Positions 19,901 through 28,778 of a stretch of DNA of 64,000 nucleotides are shown here, one piece after another. The translations under genes were made by a program, and so were the position numbers. Below the pieces are notes generated by a model. It ran no database searches, was not told the origin of the DNA, and saw nothing but the letters and a program-made list of their open reading frames with translations. Each line of letters begins with the position of its first letter. The stretch's first letter is position 1. This DNA comes from Catonia carolina (lineage: Eukaryota; Arthropoda; Insecta; Hemiptera; Achilidae): positions 44,769,391 to 44,833,390 of the forward strand of contig JAQMRL010000007.1 in the NCBI GenBank assembly GCA_035578175.1. The letters run 5' to 3'.

Positions 19901-21536
19901 TTTATATCTGAGTACACACAGAATCAGTATTGAGTCCTTGACATTTCCTATTTTTATTTTTGGTGGCCCTCCAATAATTTCTGAAGACTATCATTTGTTA
20001 CTTACTTAAGTATCAAATTTTGTACCACTCCGCCACACGAGCACTATATCTATATATACTGACACTCTAACGATGTAAACCCTTCCAATGCCTCCTGAAA
20101 TCATTCAACAAACAGAGAAACTCCTGTTACAAAAAAACATCTCTGTCTTAACCCTATAACTGTTTCAAAGTATATGGTCACAAGTGGATGCAATTTATTT
20201 TACTTTTTTTTAAAACTTGCTTATAAGATGAATATTCAATAATTTCTTAAGTTGATTATTTGATTGTGTTAGTTGAATTTTGTTACCTGGCGAATGAAGT
20301 CACCTTTTCAATTTGTTTGTTGTAGTCGAGAATTCTTTGAAATTGTACTCAAGTGTTTGCCAATACCATCTACATTTTAACTTGTACAGTTTATTATAAT
20401 TTCTTTTTTCGTCACCTAATTCTAACCATATTGGACCATTTAAGATAGAATGGCACTAATGGTAACATGAGATTGTTACTTGGAAAAACCAAGAACATGC
20501 ATGATAAGAAGTGTAAAATTATGATTTTTTTTTTTATCGAGATATATAATATAATTCTATTTTACTTAATGAATTTATACAATAAATTTCACTAACCTTC
20601 TTTTTTAACTGTGTCAACTTTTATTCTTACTTACACGTGTTTCGGTGGATCCACCATCATCAGAGTAAATTTCATATAATTGAAACTAAAAACTTTATTT
20701 ATTTAAAAACTATAGAAGATGATATATCTTCAGTCATTTGTATAAAACTTTAAAACAACAAACTTTAAAAGTTTTATACAAATGACTGAAGATGTATCAT
20801 CTTCTATAGATTTTAAATAAATAAAATTTTTAGTTTCAATTATATGTTATTTATTCTGATGATGGTGGATCCACCAAAACACGTGTAAGTAAAAATATAA
20901 GTTGACACAGTTAAAAAAGAAGGTTAGTGAAATTTATTATATAAATTCATTATATAAAATAGAATTAATTTCAAACGGCAGGATGCATTATAAAGATTTA
21001 TTTTTGAATATATAATATACTTTAAAAGATTCAAATATAGTTGATACTTGCCACATTAATTTCACATATTTTTTTTATTTATTTTTTAAATTGATTCTGT
21101 TACAGATGTATTTCGAACATCTCTTCAATTTGGTGGTTTTGTCTCTGTGTTGGTGACATATATAGTTAGTGCATTGATGCATGGATTAAATTATCGTTTG
21201 GCTGGAGTGCTGATTTCTCTTGGATTTTATACGTATACTGAATACTCGATTCGACTAAAACTCGCCACCAAATTGAATTCATGTATCGCTGCACGTGCGT
21301 GTCCATTACCTTGTCCGACTCACAGTAATACAGAAAATATGCTTTTTGTTAAATTGTTTAATATCTTTTTTAGCCTTTTGGCTGTATTTCATTTAGCCTA
21401 CCTTGGTGTCATCATTGATACTACTAACAGTGAGCCTGTCTCATTCCGCGATGCTTTTGAAAAATGGCAAAATCTTAATTTTATAAGCCATTGGGTTGCT
21501 CTGTTCACATTCATACTTTATCTGATTATATATTAA
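7794..21536 (+). CDS. por: porcupine: protein-serine O-palmitoleoyltransferase (5' end missing)
   Basis: Porcupine is an ER multi-pass membrane enzyme of the MBOAT family. It attaches palmitoleate to a conserved serine of Wnt proteins, which Wnts need for secretion and Frizzled binding. Five exons (7794-7983, 12746-12998, 16041-16147, 17983-18182, 21106-21536) join in consistent phase to about 392 codons. In order, the protein shows hydrophobic helices, KIRGAEM, FGPWISY, WLLVYRDAL, the MBOAT Asn in HWNVSMHKW, and the catalytic His in SALMHGLNYR. The Cys-rich loop RACPLPC and FHLAYLG follow. All match PORCN landmarks that I know. Human PORCN is about 460 residues, so some 50 N-terminal residues, including the first membrane segment, are unplaced. 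The introns are full of transposons but no exon is broken. An ATTAAA lies just after the stop; the true polyadenylation site is unknown. Confidence 0.93.
8139..8784 (+). mobile_element. pogo/Tigger-like MITE
   Basis: 646 bp between TA duplications (8137-8138, 8785-8786). The left end CAGTAAAACCTCTTTAATCC and the reverse complement of the right end differ at one position in the first 24 bases. It carries no intact transposase; the minus strand near 8540-8600 may keep a decayed N-terminal piece. It lies in porcupine intron A. Confidence 0.85.
8787..9445. other. intronic, nothing recognised
   Basis: Porcupine intron sequence. The small ORFs on either strand lack domains or codon-like bias. Confidence 0.5.
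9446..10350 (+). mobile_element. ~0.9-kb inverted-end repeat family, copy B
   Basis: Starts TTACTTTCTCTTGC and ends GGCAAGAGAAGGT, followed by the CGTGTGAGTGTTTCACACC hairpin region and CAGATTTTT. Same internal order as copy A. It lies in porcupine intron A. Confidence 0.82.
10351..11657. other. intronic, nothing recognised
   Basis: AT-rich intron sequence with only short, domain-free ORFs. Confidence 0.5.
11660..12426 (-). mobile_element. mariner element, internally deleted
   Basis: 767 bp between TA dinucleotides. The ends CGAGGAGTGTTCAGAAAGTA and TACTTTCTGAACACGCCTCG are near-perfect inverted repeats. The minus strand keeps the transposase N-terminus (paired-type HTH with ENRSGQPSLVTDDLVRAVDK) and then jumps to the C-terminal tail (LGGQRFETNDEVKTAMK, ITHYDKCLNIGGNYVEK). 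The central catalytic DDD domain is gone, so it is non-autonomous. Confidence 0.9.
11770..12270 (-). pseudogene. mariner transposase, catalytic core deleted
   Basis: Minus-strand remnant starting with MFTTISDPTDCEIRSV near 12262. HTH segments follow through ENRRFTMTTLSDDF (about 11970). The junction near 11930 then joins the last 50 or so residues with at least one frame change. The normal transposase is about 345 residues; roughly half is missing, including all catalytic aspartates. Confidence 0.85.
12746..12998 (+). CDS. por: porcupine exon B
   Basis: Acceptor CATTTTAG precedes 12746. It encodes SWQKIRGAEMLLGMKLVSVA and then the conserved FGPWISYMEYL. I end it at the donor TTG|GTCAGT because that keeps phase with exon C at the good acceptor TTGTTTTAG. 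An alternative donor AA|GTAATA at 13018/13019 would need an acceptor at 16051. Confidence 0.88.
13180..13345 (+). repeat. probable SINE remnant
   Basis: A B-box-like GGGGTTCAATTAACC follows a tRNA-like lead-in. Next comes GGTCAGCCTGGGTCTGTACA and a CCTCATT-rich stretch of the sort seen in insect SINEs. It is diverged, with no target duplication found. Confidence 0.45.
13381..14389. mobile_element. 1-kb palindromic (fold-back) element
   Basis: The left arm begins TTTTGTATTGCGACCACAAG. The right arm ends in its diverged inverse, TTGTGGTTGCAATACAAAAC. Interior landmarks such as TTTTTACTAGCTTTGTAC and GTACAAAGCTAGTAAAAA, and the two GGAGGGAA blocks, also pair. Arms are about 430-450 bp with a loop near 13830-13975. 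There is no coding capacity. It lies in porcupine intron B. Confidence 0.78.
14905..15300 (+). repeat. SINE-like family 2, copy 1
   Basis: Begins TTGTTGTTTAGGTCATCAGCC (one base off the other copies) and ends CTGTTATGGGCA. A B-box-like GGTTTAAACCT sits near 14930. It matches 54245-54639 and, inverted, 47131-47520. A short CAAATGT/CAAATAT may be the target duplication. Confidence 0.75.
15301..16040. other. intronic, nothing recognised
   Basis: Porcupine intron B sequence running up to the exon C acceptor. No gene or repeat is recognised. Confidence 0.5.
16041..16147 (+). CDS. por: porcupine exon C
   Basis: 107 bp, acceptor TTGTTTTAG, donor CCCAG|GTCAGT. It encodes SKIFWSFIFSLIFFLMSICL, a membrane helix, then EWIIPDNSP. 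It ends with two bases of a serine codon that the next exon completes. Confidence 0.85.
16148..17032. other. intronic, nothing recognised
   Basis: Porcupine intron C. No gene or repeat is recognised before copy C of the ~0.9-kb family. Confidence 0.5.
17033..17902 (+). mobile_element. ~0.9-kb inverted-end repeat family, copy C
   Basis: Starts TTACTTTCTCTTGCCTATAT and carries an expanded (TG) run near 17168-17190. The right end is shortened: the GGCAAGAGAAAGT segment is lost, although GAGTGTTTCACACCAGATTT is kept. It lies about 80 bp upstream of porcupine exon D. Confidence 0.8.
17983..18182 (+). CDS. por: porcupine exon D
   Basis: Acceptor TTTTTTTTTCAG, donor T|GTGAGT. It encodes WLLVYRDALLFRCGHYFVSF, then IEFPRSLNQVV and HWNVSMHKWLKY, which contains the conserved MBOAT asparagine. 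Confidence 0.92.
18183..19089. other. intronic, nothing recognised
   Basis: Start of porcupine intron D. Two minus-strand ORFs of 71-109 codons show no domain and I leave them out. Confidence 0.5.
19090..19140 (+). repeat. SINE family 1, 3' tail only
   Basis: Reads GTCTGCATTAGCAGTACTTG, then ACAGTCGAACGTTAAACC and a poly(A) run. It matches the tail of the full SINE at 57340-57524. Confidence 0.75.
19141..20551. other. intronic, nothing recognised
   Basis: Porcupine intron D. No gene, RNA or repeat could be supported. Confidence 0.5.
20622..20672 (-). ncRNA. hammerhead-ribozyme-like motif, intact core
   Basis: On the minus strand: CTGATGA (20663-20657), a stem-loop GGTG-GATC-CACC (20655-20644), then GAAA (20643-20640). 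A two-pair helix with loop ACGT closes on the cleavage triplet GTA (20634-20632). TTACT before the core pairs with AGTAA after it, forming helix I. This is the type I topology. One unpaired U (20656) sits between the CUGAUGA box and helix II, which departs from the minimal consensus. Activity is untested. Confidence 0.62.
20847..20896 (+). ncRNA. hammerhead-like motif, mutated core
   Basis: Plus-strand inverted copy of the motif at 20622-20672. CTGATGA (20856-20862), GGTGGATCCACC (20864-20875) and the GTA triplet (20885-20887) are kept. The essential G of GAAA is A at 20876, and helix I pairing is weakened. It is expected to be inactive. Confidence 0.58.
21106..21536 (+). CDS. por: porcupine exon E (last coding exon)
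   Basis: Acceptor CTGTTACAG. The split Tyr codon is completed by AT. It encodes VFRTSLQFGG, then SALMHGLNYRLAGVL with the catalytic histidine. YTEYSIR, the Cys-rich RACPLPCP segment and FHLAYLG follow, and the protein ends LYLIIY. The stop TAA is at 21534-21536. Confidence 0.93.
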
Positions 21537-21866
21537 CAATTAAAGTAAATTTTTTATATTTCTTATTTACATTCTTTTTAATTAAATTCTGTTTTTATAC
21601 TGAACAGTTTTCATGTTTTTCATTGTTAATGATTTTGAACCATTTCTGATCCTATTACTCTACTCAGTTACATTTTGGCATTGCTCTTTCTTTTGAATGA
21701 TCTGTTGCCAAAATCTGCTCGGAAAATTACTTGTTTCAATGAATAATATTTTTAAGCTGTTTTACTGTATGGTATGAGTATTTTTCAAGTAATGCTAGTG
21801 GGAAATACTGTTACTGAATGAGATAATTGCACTACATTTGCATAAGTTATGCCCATGATGCTTATA
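21537..21866 (+). other. porcupine 3' flank / possible 3' UTR
   Basis: AT-rich sequence after the porcupine stop. ATTAAA at 21539-21544 is very close to the stop. I cannot fix the 3' end of the transcript. Confidence 0.4.
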
Positions 21867-22053
21867 GGTGCGGTTTCGTTTGTGCGATCATCGCATGCGA
21901 TTACTGCATGCGTCACTGCCATTACTCATCAAATGGATTTCTTAAGAAGTGGTTCCATTTATATGTTTGACACAAGAGATCGCATGCGTCAGCTCCATCG
22001 ACTGCTTTGGCAACCAGTCACCTGCAGCAGTTGCATGCATCTGGAAGTTGAAA

Positions 22054-22176
22054 ATGAGTTTTTCCAAAGACAATGACGCAAAACTCATTGAGTTAGCTGC
22101 AGAAAAACTAGAACTATTTGATCCTTCACACTTGCTTTCATCGTCCAATAGTTACAGTAAACTCCCACTAATCTGA
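22054..22176 (+). pseudogene. truncated MADF-domain protein of the Harbinger element
   Basis: From the Met at 22054, MSFSKDNDAKLIELAAEKLE and LFDPSH resemble the first helix of a MADF/Myb-SANT domain. The frame ends at 22176, inside an inserted pogo-like end, so the domain is incomplete. Confidence 0.55.
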
Positions 22177-22215
22177 AATAATTGGGGTAAGCCGATTTCG
22201 GAAAAGCCGGGTTTT
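22155..22215 (+). repeat. single pogo/Tigger-like terminus nested in the Harbinger element
   Basis: CAGTAAACTCCCACTAATCT follows a TA and resembles the ends at 8139 and 58203. I found no matching inverted end to its right. Confidence 0.5.
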
Positions 22216-23039
22216 TTTAAATAACAAGAAAATGGTTGTTTTATTGTAAAAAAATATTACTGTGTTCTAAAACTTTTATTCATAAGATTTAATTGTCAAA
22301 TATTTTCTGTACATTTTAATTCTTTTTTTGAAAAGTCAGACATTTTTTTTTATTTTTATTTTCCATTCGTTTTTTTACCGAAATGTCCCGCCAACGTTTA
22401 ACTAAAAGTACAACAGTAGGCGTCGCTTTGATGGTTTTGACCACACGTTTACGTTTACATGACATTGTTAAATATCATTTCACTTCCACTACCAGTACGT
22501 AACACTAATAAGCCACAAAACGAAATGAAAACTACATTAAGGCCAAGACACTACCATACCCATTCATCCACAATACAGTAGGCTACTAATTGACTGTTTG
22601 CAGCAAAGGTGATGTAGCCAAATTAAACAGTAGGCCTAGTAGTAGGCTACCGCTCCAAGGAAAGTACTCATGTTATCGGTAAAAATCCTGTCTGCAGTAC
22701 GGAATGTCATGTAGGCATCCTTAACGTGCTATAATTTACAGTTCAGTTTGCTTAAACAATATTTTGGTACAGAAATACAATTTACGGTATTTATTATTTA
22801 TTGTTTTTATTACAGTTATTTGTAGAAAAATTACGTTTAAAATACTGAGTATTTTTTGACGTTTTGGTTAACCCGAACGTGCAGTTGGATTGCACATTCC
22901 ACTGCACAAACGAAACTACCCGACCTATGCGATGATCGCACAAACGAAACTGCTTATTATGACAGTCAAATCATAATCAGTAGTACTAGATATTAGAGCT
23001 CAACATTTTGTTGTTTCAGAAAGAAATTTGAAGTAAACT

Positions 23040-25331
23040 AATGGGTGTTTTTAAAAGAATGCAACTGTAATATTAACCCTTAAGGCTCCGGCTGCTCTGC
23101 TTCTAATACACAGCAGCCATAATACATTCCTTTCCCATGGCATCACACACACACACACACATTCCTATAATTATACTATTTTTCAGGGCTGATGAGCTCT
23201 GAACATTGCCCCTACCCGCTTCATAGCTAGCCAATGACTTACCAGCATTTTGCCAACACTTGCTCTTGTAGCTCTGTTATATATTTCGTCAGCCATTTTT
23301 TTAGTCTTTCAGTAACAATTTTAACCTATGAACATTCAATCTGTTGATTATATTATAAAGAATTGAACTACTTTAACACATGAGTGAACTACTGTGGCTC
23401 TTATACAGATGCGCACATAATGTTTGTCAGGCAATTCATACAATCTGACAACGCTGGCAAACGTTCTGATTGGTCTAAATGCATGAAACAGAAGAGCTCA
23501 TCAACTGTGAAAAATGTTATAGATTTTACTTGTGAAAAATCATTTGTAAAACATAATTTTATCCACCCACATACATATATTTCACAATTCTTTAGGCTGC
23601 AGAAGAATGACATGAGGGTGACTTGTTTGGGAACACTGCAGGTAGTATTATGTCTTGCACTACTCCCTTCCCACTTTGCTACAACATACAATAGTTCCAA
23701 CTGTTTATAACAAGGGTAAATTCCTATAGGAAAACGCCACAGCTTTTACACAAACTAAGAATCATGTTGTATGTTGACTTAACGGACGGCCTGCATGCGA
23801 TATCTGTTTACATAAATTTTTTTTAAAAATGTAGCCTATAATAAATACTATAATAAAAAAACTATAATAAAATATTTCCGTGTCAACGTATTCTATTTCT
23901 GTAAACGCTATTAGTTGTGTTGAAGAATTCTTCACAAAATAAATGTAATAATGACTGGTTTCAGACTTATATTTATCTCACTGCAACAAGTTTTATCCTG
24001 CACTACCCATTTCTGTAGCCACTGAAGTGGCTTTGTGAAGACCATGGGTTTAAAAAGGTAGAAATAACACATAAGTAAATTTCTTATCTCTGTACATGTT
24101 AGTTGGTAATACTGTATTTAAAGTGAACAACTTGTCAAAATTGAAATGTTGCTCTTACGCACTAGTGCTATTCCAGTATCCATTCACCAGTTGACGCAAT
24201 AGAGGTGCTATTGCGTCAACAATGTCATTTTCCAAAACGAAGTTTCTTCATGAGACTTATTTCACTTATAAATCTTATGAATGAGTAAAAGACAAGTTTC
24301 AGAAAACATTTCTCAAATTCAAATGTACCAAATAAGTTGATAATCTTGCATTTGATAAATAAATTTCTTGAGACCGGGAGTGTACAAAATCACTTAAGCG
24401 TAAGTCGACTATCAGTGATAACCATGGAAGTTCTGGAGAAGTTCGGCAGGCTGAGATTTTACTATCTACTGCTTTTGAGCTACTAAAAAATTACATTTGC
24501 ATGCTTACCGCATCAGTGTCATTTATGAATTGCAAGAAGTAGACCATGGAAAATGTTTACAGTATTGTCATTGGTTTTGTTCTCTTGTCAATGAAAACGA
24601 TATTGAGGTGCTGGATTGTGTTTATTTTTGTGATAAGGTGTGATCGCACTTGGTTGGCTATGTTTACAGTAAAAACTACCAAATATGGAGCACTGAAAAT
24701 CCTTATGTGTTTCACAAACAACCATTTTACGCATTTAAATTTGGCATTTGGTGTGCGATCTCTTGGTATCATGTAATAGGGCTTTTATTTTTTGACAAAT
24801 CTGTGAATGGTGTGATTTATTGTGAATTATCCATCAGTTTATTGCAATGTTAGATTTACACGAAGGAGAATGTTGGTTCCAGCAGGATAACGCAACTTGC
24901 CACCCTGCCGATGACATGCTGGACATAATATTACGGGATAATTCTGACCAACATTTGATATCGAAAGGGTTGTGGCCTCCAAGATCTCCAGATCTGGCAA
25001 ACTTTTGCTTGTGGGGCTACTTAAAAAGTGTTGTTTTAAAAACAATTCTCATACACTTGATGAATTTAAGGTGAAAATTGAATGAGATTTCTAACATTGA
25101 TGAGCAAACATTATGAAAAGTGGCTACAAATGTTACAAAACCCATGTAAACCTGCTTTCAGGTAGCAGGGAATCATTCTCAACACCTATTATAAAGTTAT
25201 TAATGATAAGTTTCATTGTAATTTGAATATTGTTGTATAAAATTATAATAAATATTTCATTAATTTAATAATTTTGTAATACATTCATGTCAACTGAAAG
25301 CGAGTTGCATTCTTTTTGAAACGCCTGTTAC
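23040..25331 (+). mobile_element. decayed DDE transposon
   Basis: Imperfect inverted ends: GGGTGTTTTTAAAAGAATGC on the left, and the complement of GCATTCTTTTTGAAACGCCT on the right. They bracket about 2.3 kb whose right half carries transposase remains. Some internal stretches (including a CA repeat at 23141-23160) may be later insertions. Confidence 0.6.
24540..25080 (+). pseudogene. DDE transposase C-terminal remnant (mariner/Tc1-like)
   Basis: Overlapping plus-strand frames give IWSTENPYVFHKQPFYAFKF, then VNGVIYCEL. These are followed by CWFQQDNATCHPADDML and LWPPRSPDLANFCLWGYLKS, the pattern of the second and third catalytic blocks of Tc1/mariner-like transposases. There are at least two frame changes. 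The usual third acidic residue near PDL..DF is replaced, so it is inactive. The N-terminal part was not recognised. Confidence 0.75.
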
Positions 25332-25775
25332 ATGACCATAATTCATTGTGTTTCAGCAGATATCAAACTATAAATCTGTTGTTATGTTTATACATCTTTT
25401 AAATTTTAAAAGTAGTATTTGTTGAGTGCATCAGTGACTCAACCAGAAAAATGGCTAGAGTGCTAAGCTGAAGGCTCTGTGTTCAGTTACTAGGGAACTG
25501 GAAATTTTTACTGCATTAAACCTACTGTTGCTGTTTTACTACCTACAATTTTCAGTGTAAAATGTTGCAGTATATCAATGAATGGTGTTCACAAAATTTC
25601 TTAGTAAATTTCACACCAGTTTGAAATTTTCAATAATAAAATTCAGAATTCATATGAAATGTGTTCATGTTTTATTATTTTGTTTTATATTATATAGAAA
25701 AAAACCACCAAATACACAACAGTTAAATCTCACCTGATCGAAAATATTAATAGGTTCTTTCGGACTCTAGAACGG
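25332..25775. other. no gene seen
   Basis: Contains a weakly tRNA-like stretch near 25430-25495 (TGGCTAGAGTGC, then GTTCAGTTAC) that might be an old SINE head. Nothing firmer is visible. Confidence 0.35.
25691..25722. repeat. left arm of inverted repeat flanking the LINE
   Basis: ATAGAAAAAAACCACCAAAT... is nearly the inverse of 28741-28778, with one indel in 30 bases; beyond that the two diverge. Origin unknown. Confidence 0.6.
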
Positions 25776-28490
25776 TTTTCTCGGGAAATGGTTATTGAAG
25801 TGTCTGGGGTAGAAGTTAGGTTAGAAAAGAGGGGAAAGATGGTTGTGGTGGGTGTCTATACATCCCCTAATGGTGATTGGGGTCAGTTTTGTTCATCGTT
25901 CAGTGAACTACTGGAAGTTTTAACAGAACGATACGTAAAAGTGGTAGTTTTGGGTGATTTTAATGTAAATCTTGCTGTTGAAAATAAAATGGCTGAAGAG
26001 TTTAGGGATATTGTGGAGATGAACAATCTTGATATAAAAGTTAAAGGTTATACAAGAATTACTACTCACTCACAAACCATAATAGATAATATTTTAACAA
26101 ATATGGAGAGTTGTCAGGTTAGGTTAAGGGGTTCAGAGCTCTCTGATCACGGCTACCAAGTATTAGAGATTCAGGATTTAGGTAGTCATGTCCCAAATCA
26201 AAAAAATATTAAAGAATTTAGGCAGGAAGACCAAGGGAATATTAATTGTTTGTTACATAGTTTAGCCAAAGAGGATTGGAAGACGGTTTTCAATTCATCT
26301 GACATTAATCAAAAATATCATAATTTTATTGAGACATTAAAATTTCATTATAATAATAATTGTCCAATTAAAAAGAAAGATGTAAAAAATATTGTCAGTG
26401 AAACAGATGAGTGGGTCACAGGGGAAACTTTGCAAATGAGGTCTGAAGTTAGAGATGCATACTCAGATTTTCTTTCACATAGGACTACCTTTAATGAACA
26501 AAGGTACAAAACTATTAAAAAACATTATGCCAGAGAAGTCCAGAGAGCTAAATGTAAAAAAACTGCTGAAGTTCTTCATAATTCACCAAATCTAAACTCA
26601 GCAATATGGGAAATAATTAATAAGAATCGAGGTGTAGTTAGCAACAAAAGTTTTACTGACATACCTAATATTGTTAACAAAAACAATGAACTTATAGAGA
26701 ATGGTATAGAAATTTGTAATTATTTTAACAAATATTACCAGGAAGTAGCTTTAAAACTTAAACAACAGATTAGGGAAACAGTGGGATGTTATGATCCAAA
26801 AGGTAACAAGGTAGTTAATCAATTCTTATTTAGCCTAGTTTCAAGGGAGGAATTAGAATCAGTTATTGATAGTTTGAAAAGTAAGAAAACATGTGGGTTA
26901 GATGGGATTTCTAGTATAATTGTTAAAGAATGTAAACATCTTTTAATTACTCCTCTCCTTCATTTGATTAACTTCTCACTTGAAGCAGGTGTATTTCCAA
27001 ACAAACTGAAGGAGGCTAAAATATTGCCTATATTTAAGAATGGAGATAGCCAGTTAGTTGAAAATTATAGACCCATAAGTATTTTAAACACAATCAGTAA
27101 AATTTTTGAAAAGGTAGTATTTATTAGGTTAATCAGTTTCTTGACTGAAAACCTAATCATCTCAGAGGATCAGCATGGTTTCCAAAAAGGTAGATCAACT
27201 AAAACTGCAATTGTTTCACTTGTGGAGCAAGTAGTTGATATATTGGACGCCGGGGAGAAAGCATTGGCAGTGTTTCTGGATCTGAGTAAAGCTTTCGATT
27301 GTGTTGATCATGAAATTTTATTGAAAACACTAGAGTCATTAGGCATTAGGGATGTAGAGTTGAAATGGTTTCAATCTTACCTTATTAATAGATTACAGTG
27401 TGTGGAGTTAACTAGGGTTGTTAGAGGGAAACTTACAAAAGTTGTATCTGGAAAGCTTGAAGTCAAAGCAGGCGTTCCACAGGGGTCAGTTTTAGGTCCA
27501 ATTCTGTTTCTATTGTACATTAATAGGTTACCAGAAGTCATACCTAATGGCAGAGCTTTGTTGTTTGCTGATGATACTTCAGTAATCAGTAACAGTTCAC
27601 TGGTAGATGCTCTTGAAGTAAATACACATGTTAACATAGAGTCCGTAGTGCAGTTCTTGAATCAAATGTTATTAACAGTTAATGGGAAAAAGTGTCAGTA
27701 CTTGCAGTTCAAAAATAAACATAACGTTAAAGAAAGTAGAGAAGTGGATGTATTTATTCATAATAATAGTTTAGAGCATGTAGAAACAGTGAAGTTCCTG
27801 GGCGTATCTCTAGATAGATCTTTGTCTTGGGACTTCTATATCAATCAAGTTTGTAGTAAAATATCATCTGGGGTATTTGCACTAAAACAAATCGCCAGAT
27901 TAAATGATAAAAAATTACTAATGGCAGCTTATCATGGCCTCATTCTGTCTCATATCCGGTATGGTATTTTAGTATGGGGTAATTCTAGCATGGGTAATAT
28001 GAATAGGGTTTTTAAAATTCAAAAGAAAGCTATTAGGTGTATGGTGGGAGCTAACCAGCTAACCTCATGCAGGCCACTATTTAAGGAGCTTAAATTGCTT
28101 ACAGTTCCCTGTCTCTACATTTTTGAGGTGATTATGTATGTTAGGCAAAATAATTTTATGCAGAATTTCAATGTTCACAATCATAACACGAGAAACAGGA
28201 ATGATTATTATGTGGCTAATCACTCCACAAAATTGTTTGAACAAAAACCTACTTATGCAGGGAGAAAATTCATAAATAAATTACCCCAATCTTTAAAGTG
28301 TTGTGAGGATTTGAATTCCTTTAAAAAATGACTTGATCGGTGAAACTTTTTATAGCGTACAAGAAATTCTTTCTTGATAGTAGTGATACATAGTGTGTTT
28401 CTTATATGTATTTCAGGTGACATCTGACGACATGTCCTATACTCCTCCTGGAGTCTCCAGGGCGCAAAAAAAAAAAAAAAAAAAAAAAAA
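25776..28490 (+). mobile_element. jockey-like LINE, 5'-truncated, with poly(A) tail
   Basis: A non-LTR retrotransposon missing its gag-like ORF and the first part of the endonuclease. The 3' end is complete: a short UTR and a 25-base poly(A) at 28466-28490. I could not find a target duplication. The long, nearly open frame makes this one of the younger LINE copies here. Confidence 0.9.
25788..28331 (+). pseudogene. LINE ORF2: endonuclease (partial), reverse transcriptase
   Basis: 847 codons. The C-terminal half of an apurinic-type endonuclease is present, with GDFNVNL near residue 57 and SDHGY near 140. Reverse transcriptase follows, with AVFLDLSKAFDCVDH near 500, GVPQGSVLGPILF near 562 and the catalytic FADDTS near 593. 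A thumb/C-terminal region ends LNSFKK. The missing first half of the nuclease reflects 5' truncation at insertion. The stop after FKK is followed in the next frame by LIGETFYSVQEILS and a stop, which resembles the natural end of such proteins. A one-base slip at about 28329 therefore probably cut off the last 15 or so residues. No other break is visible, so decay is recent. The enzyme would nick DNA and copy the LINE RNA in place. Confidence 0.88.
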
Positions 28491-28740
28491 TGTCAGACCC
28501 GTCAGTTAAAATATAAATACATCGATGTAACCACCCTTTTGTCACTATGTCATGAAAATACCAAAAATTATATTCTGTTATACAATATATTTTTTGAAAT
28601 AAATATTGCCATATCATTTTTTGTATTGTCATGACAAACTGAAGAAAGGGTACATGGATTAATGTACTTATATTTCAACTGATGATGGATATATGACATC
28701 TGAAAGGATTTATCAACTTTTTTAATCAATTGAAAGTCAT

Positions 28741-28778
28741 CTATTGTGTATTTGGTTGGTTTTTTTCTATAGAATATA
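28741..28778. repeat. right arm of inverted repeat flanking the LINE
   Basis: Reverse complement begins ATAGAAAAAAACCAACCAAA. The flanking minus-strand frame KKPTKYTIDDFQLIKK resembles KKTTKYTTVKSHLIEN left of the LINE, so an older shared unit is possible. Confidence 0.55.

Larger units (their letters stand above)
20552..20967. mobile_element. palindrome with hammerhead-like cores (possible Penelope-like terminus)
   Basis: Two arms of about 200 bp (20552-20754 and 20764-20967) are inverted copies around a roughly 10-base centre. Each arm has CTGATGATGGTGGATCCACC followed by a GAAA-type segment, facing inward-to-outward. Terminal repeats carrying hammerhead motifs are known from Penelope-like retroelements, but no reverse transcriptase or GIY-YIG domain is present here. 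The family assignment is therefore inference. Confidence 0.7.
21867..22955 (+). mobile_element. PIF/Harbinger-like element, non-autonomous
   Basis: Inverted ends share GTTTCGTTTGTGCGATCATC (21871 onward, and inverted at 22930-22953). Just inside the left end is the start of a MADF-like protein, MSFSKDNDAKLIELAAEKLE, typical of the DNA-binding partner in Harbinger elements. It stops after about 40 codons where another repeat begins. No DDE nuclease remains. I could not define the 3-bp target duplication. Confidence 0.65.

Noticed and set aside
23384..23710. Overlapping ~100-codon ORFs on both strands
   Set aside because: Each is the mirror of the other, with no known motif; they lie inside a decayed transposon.
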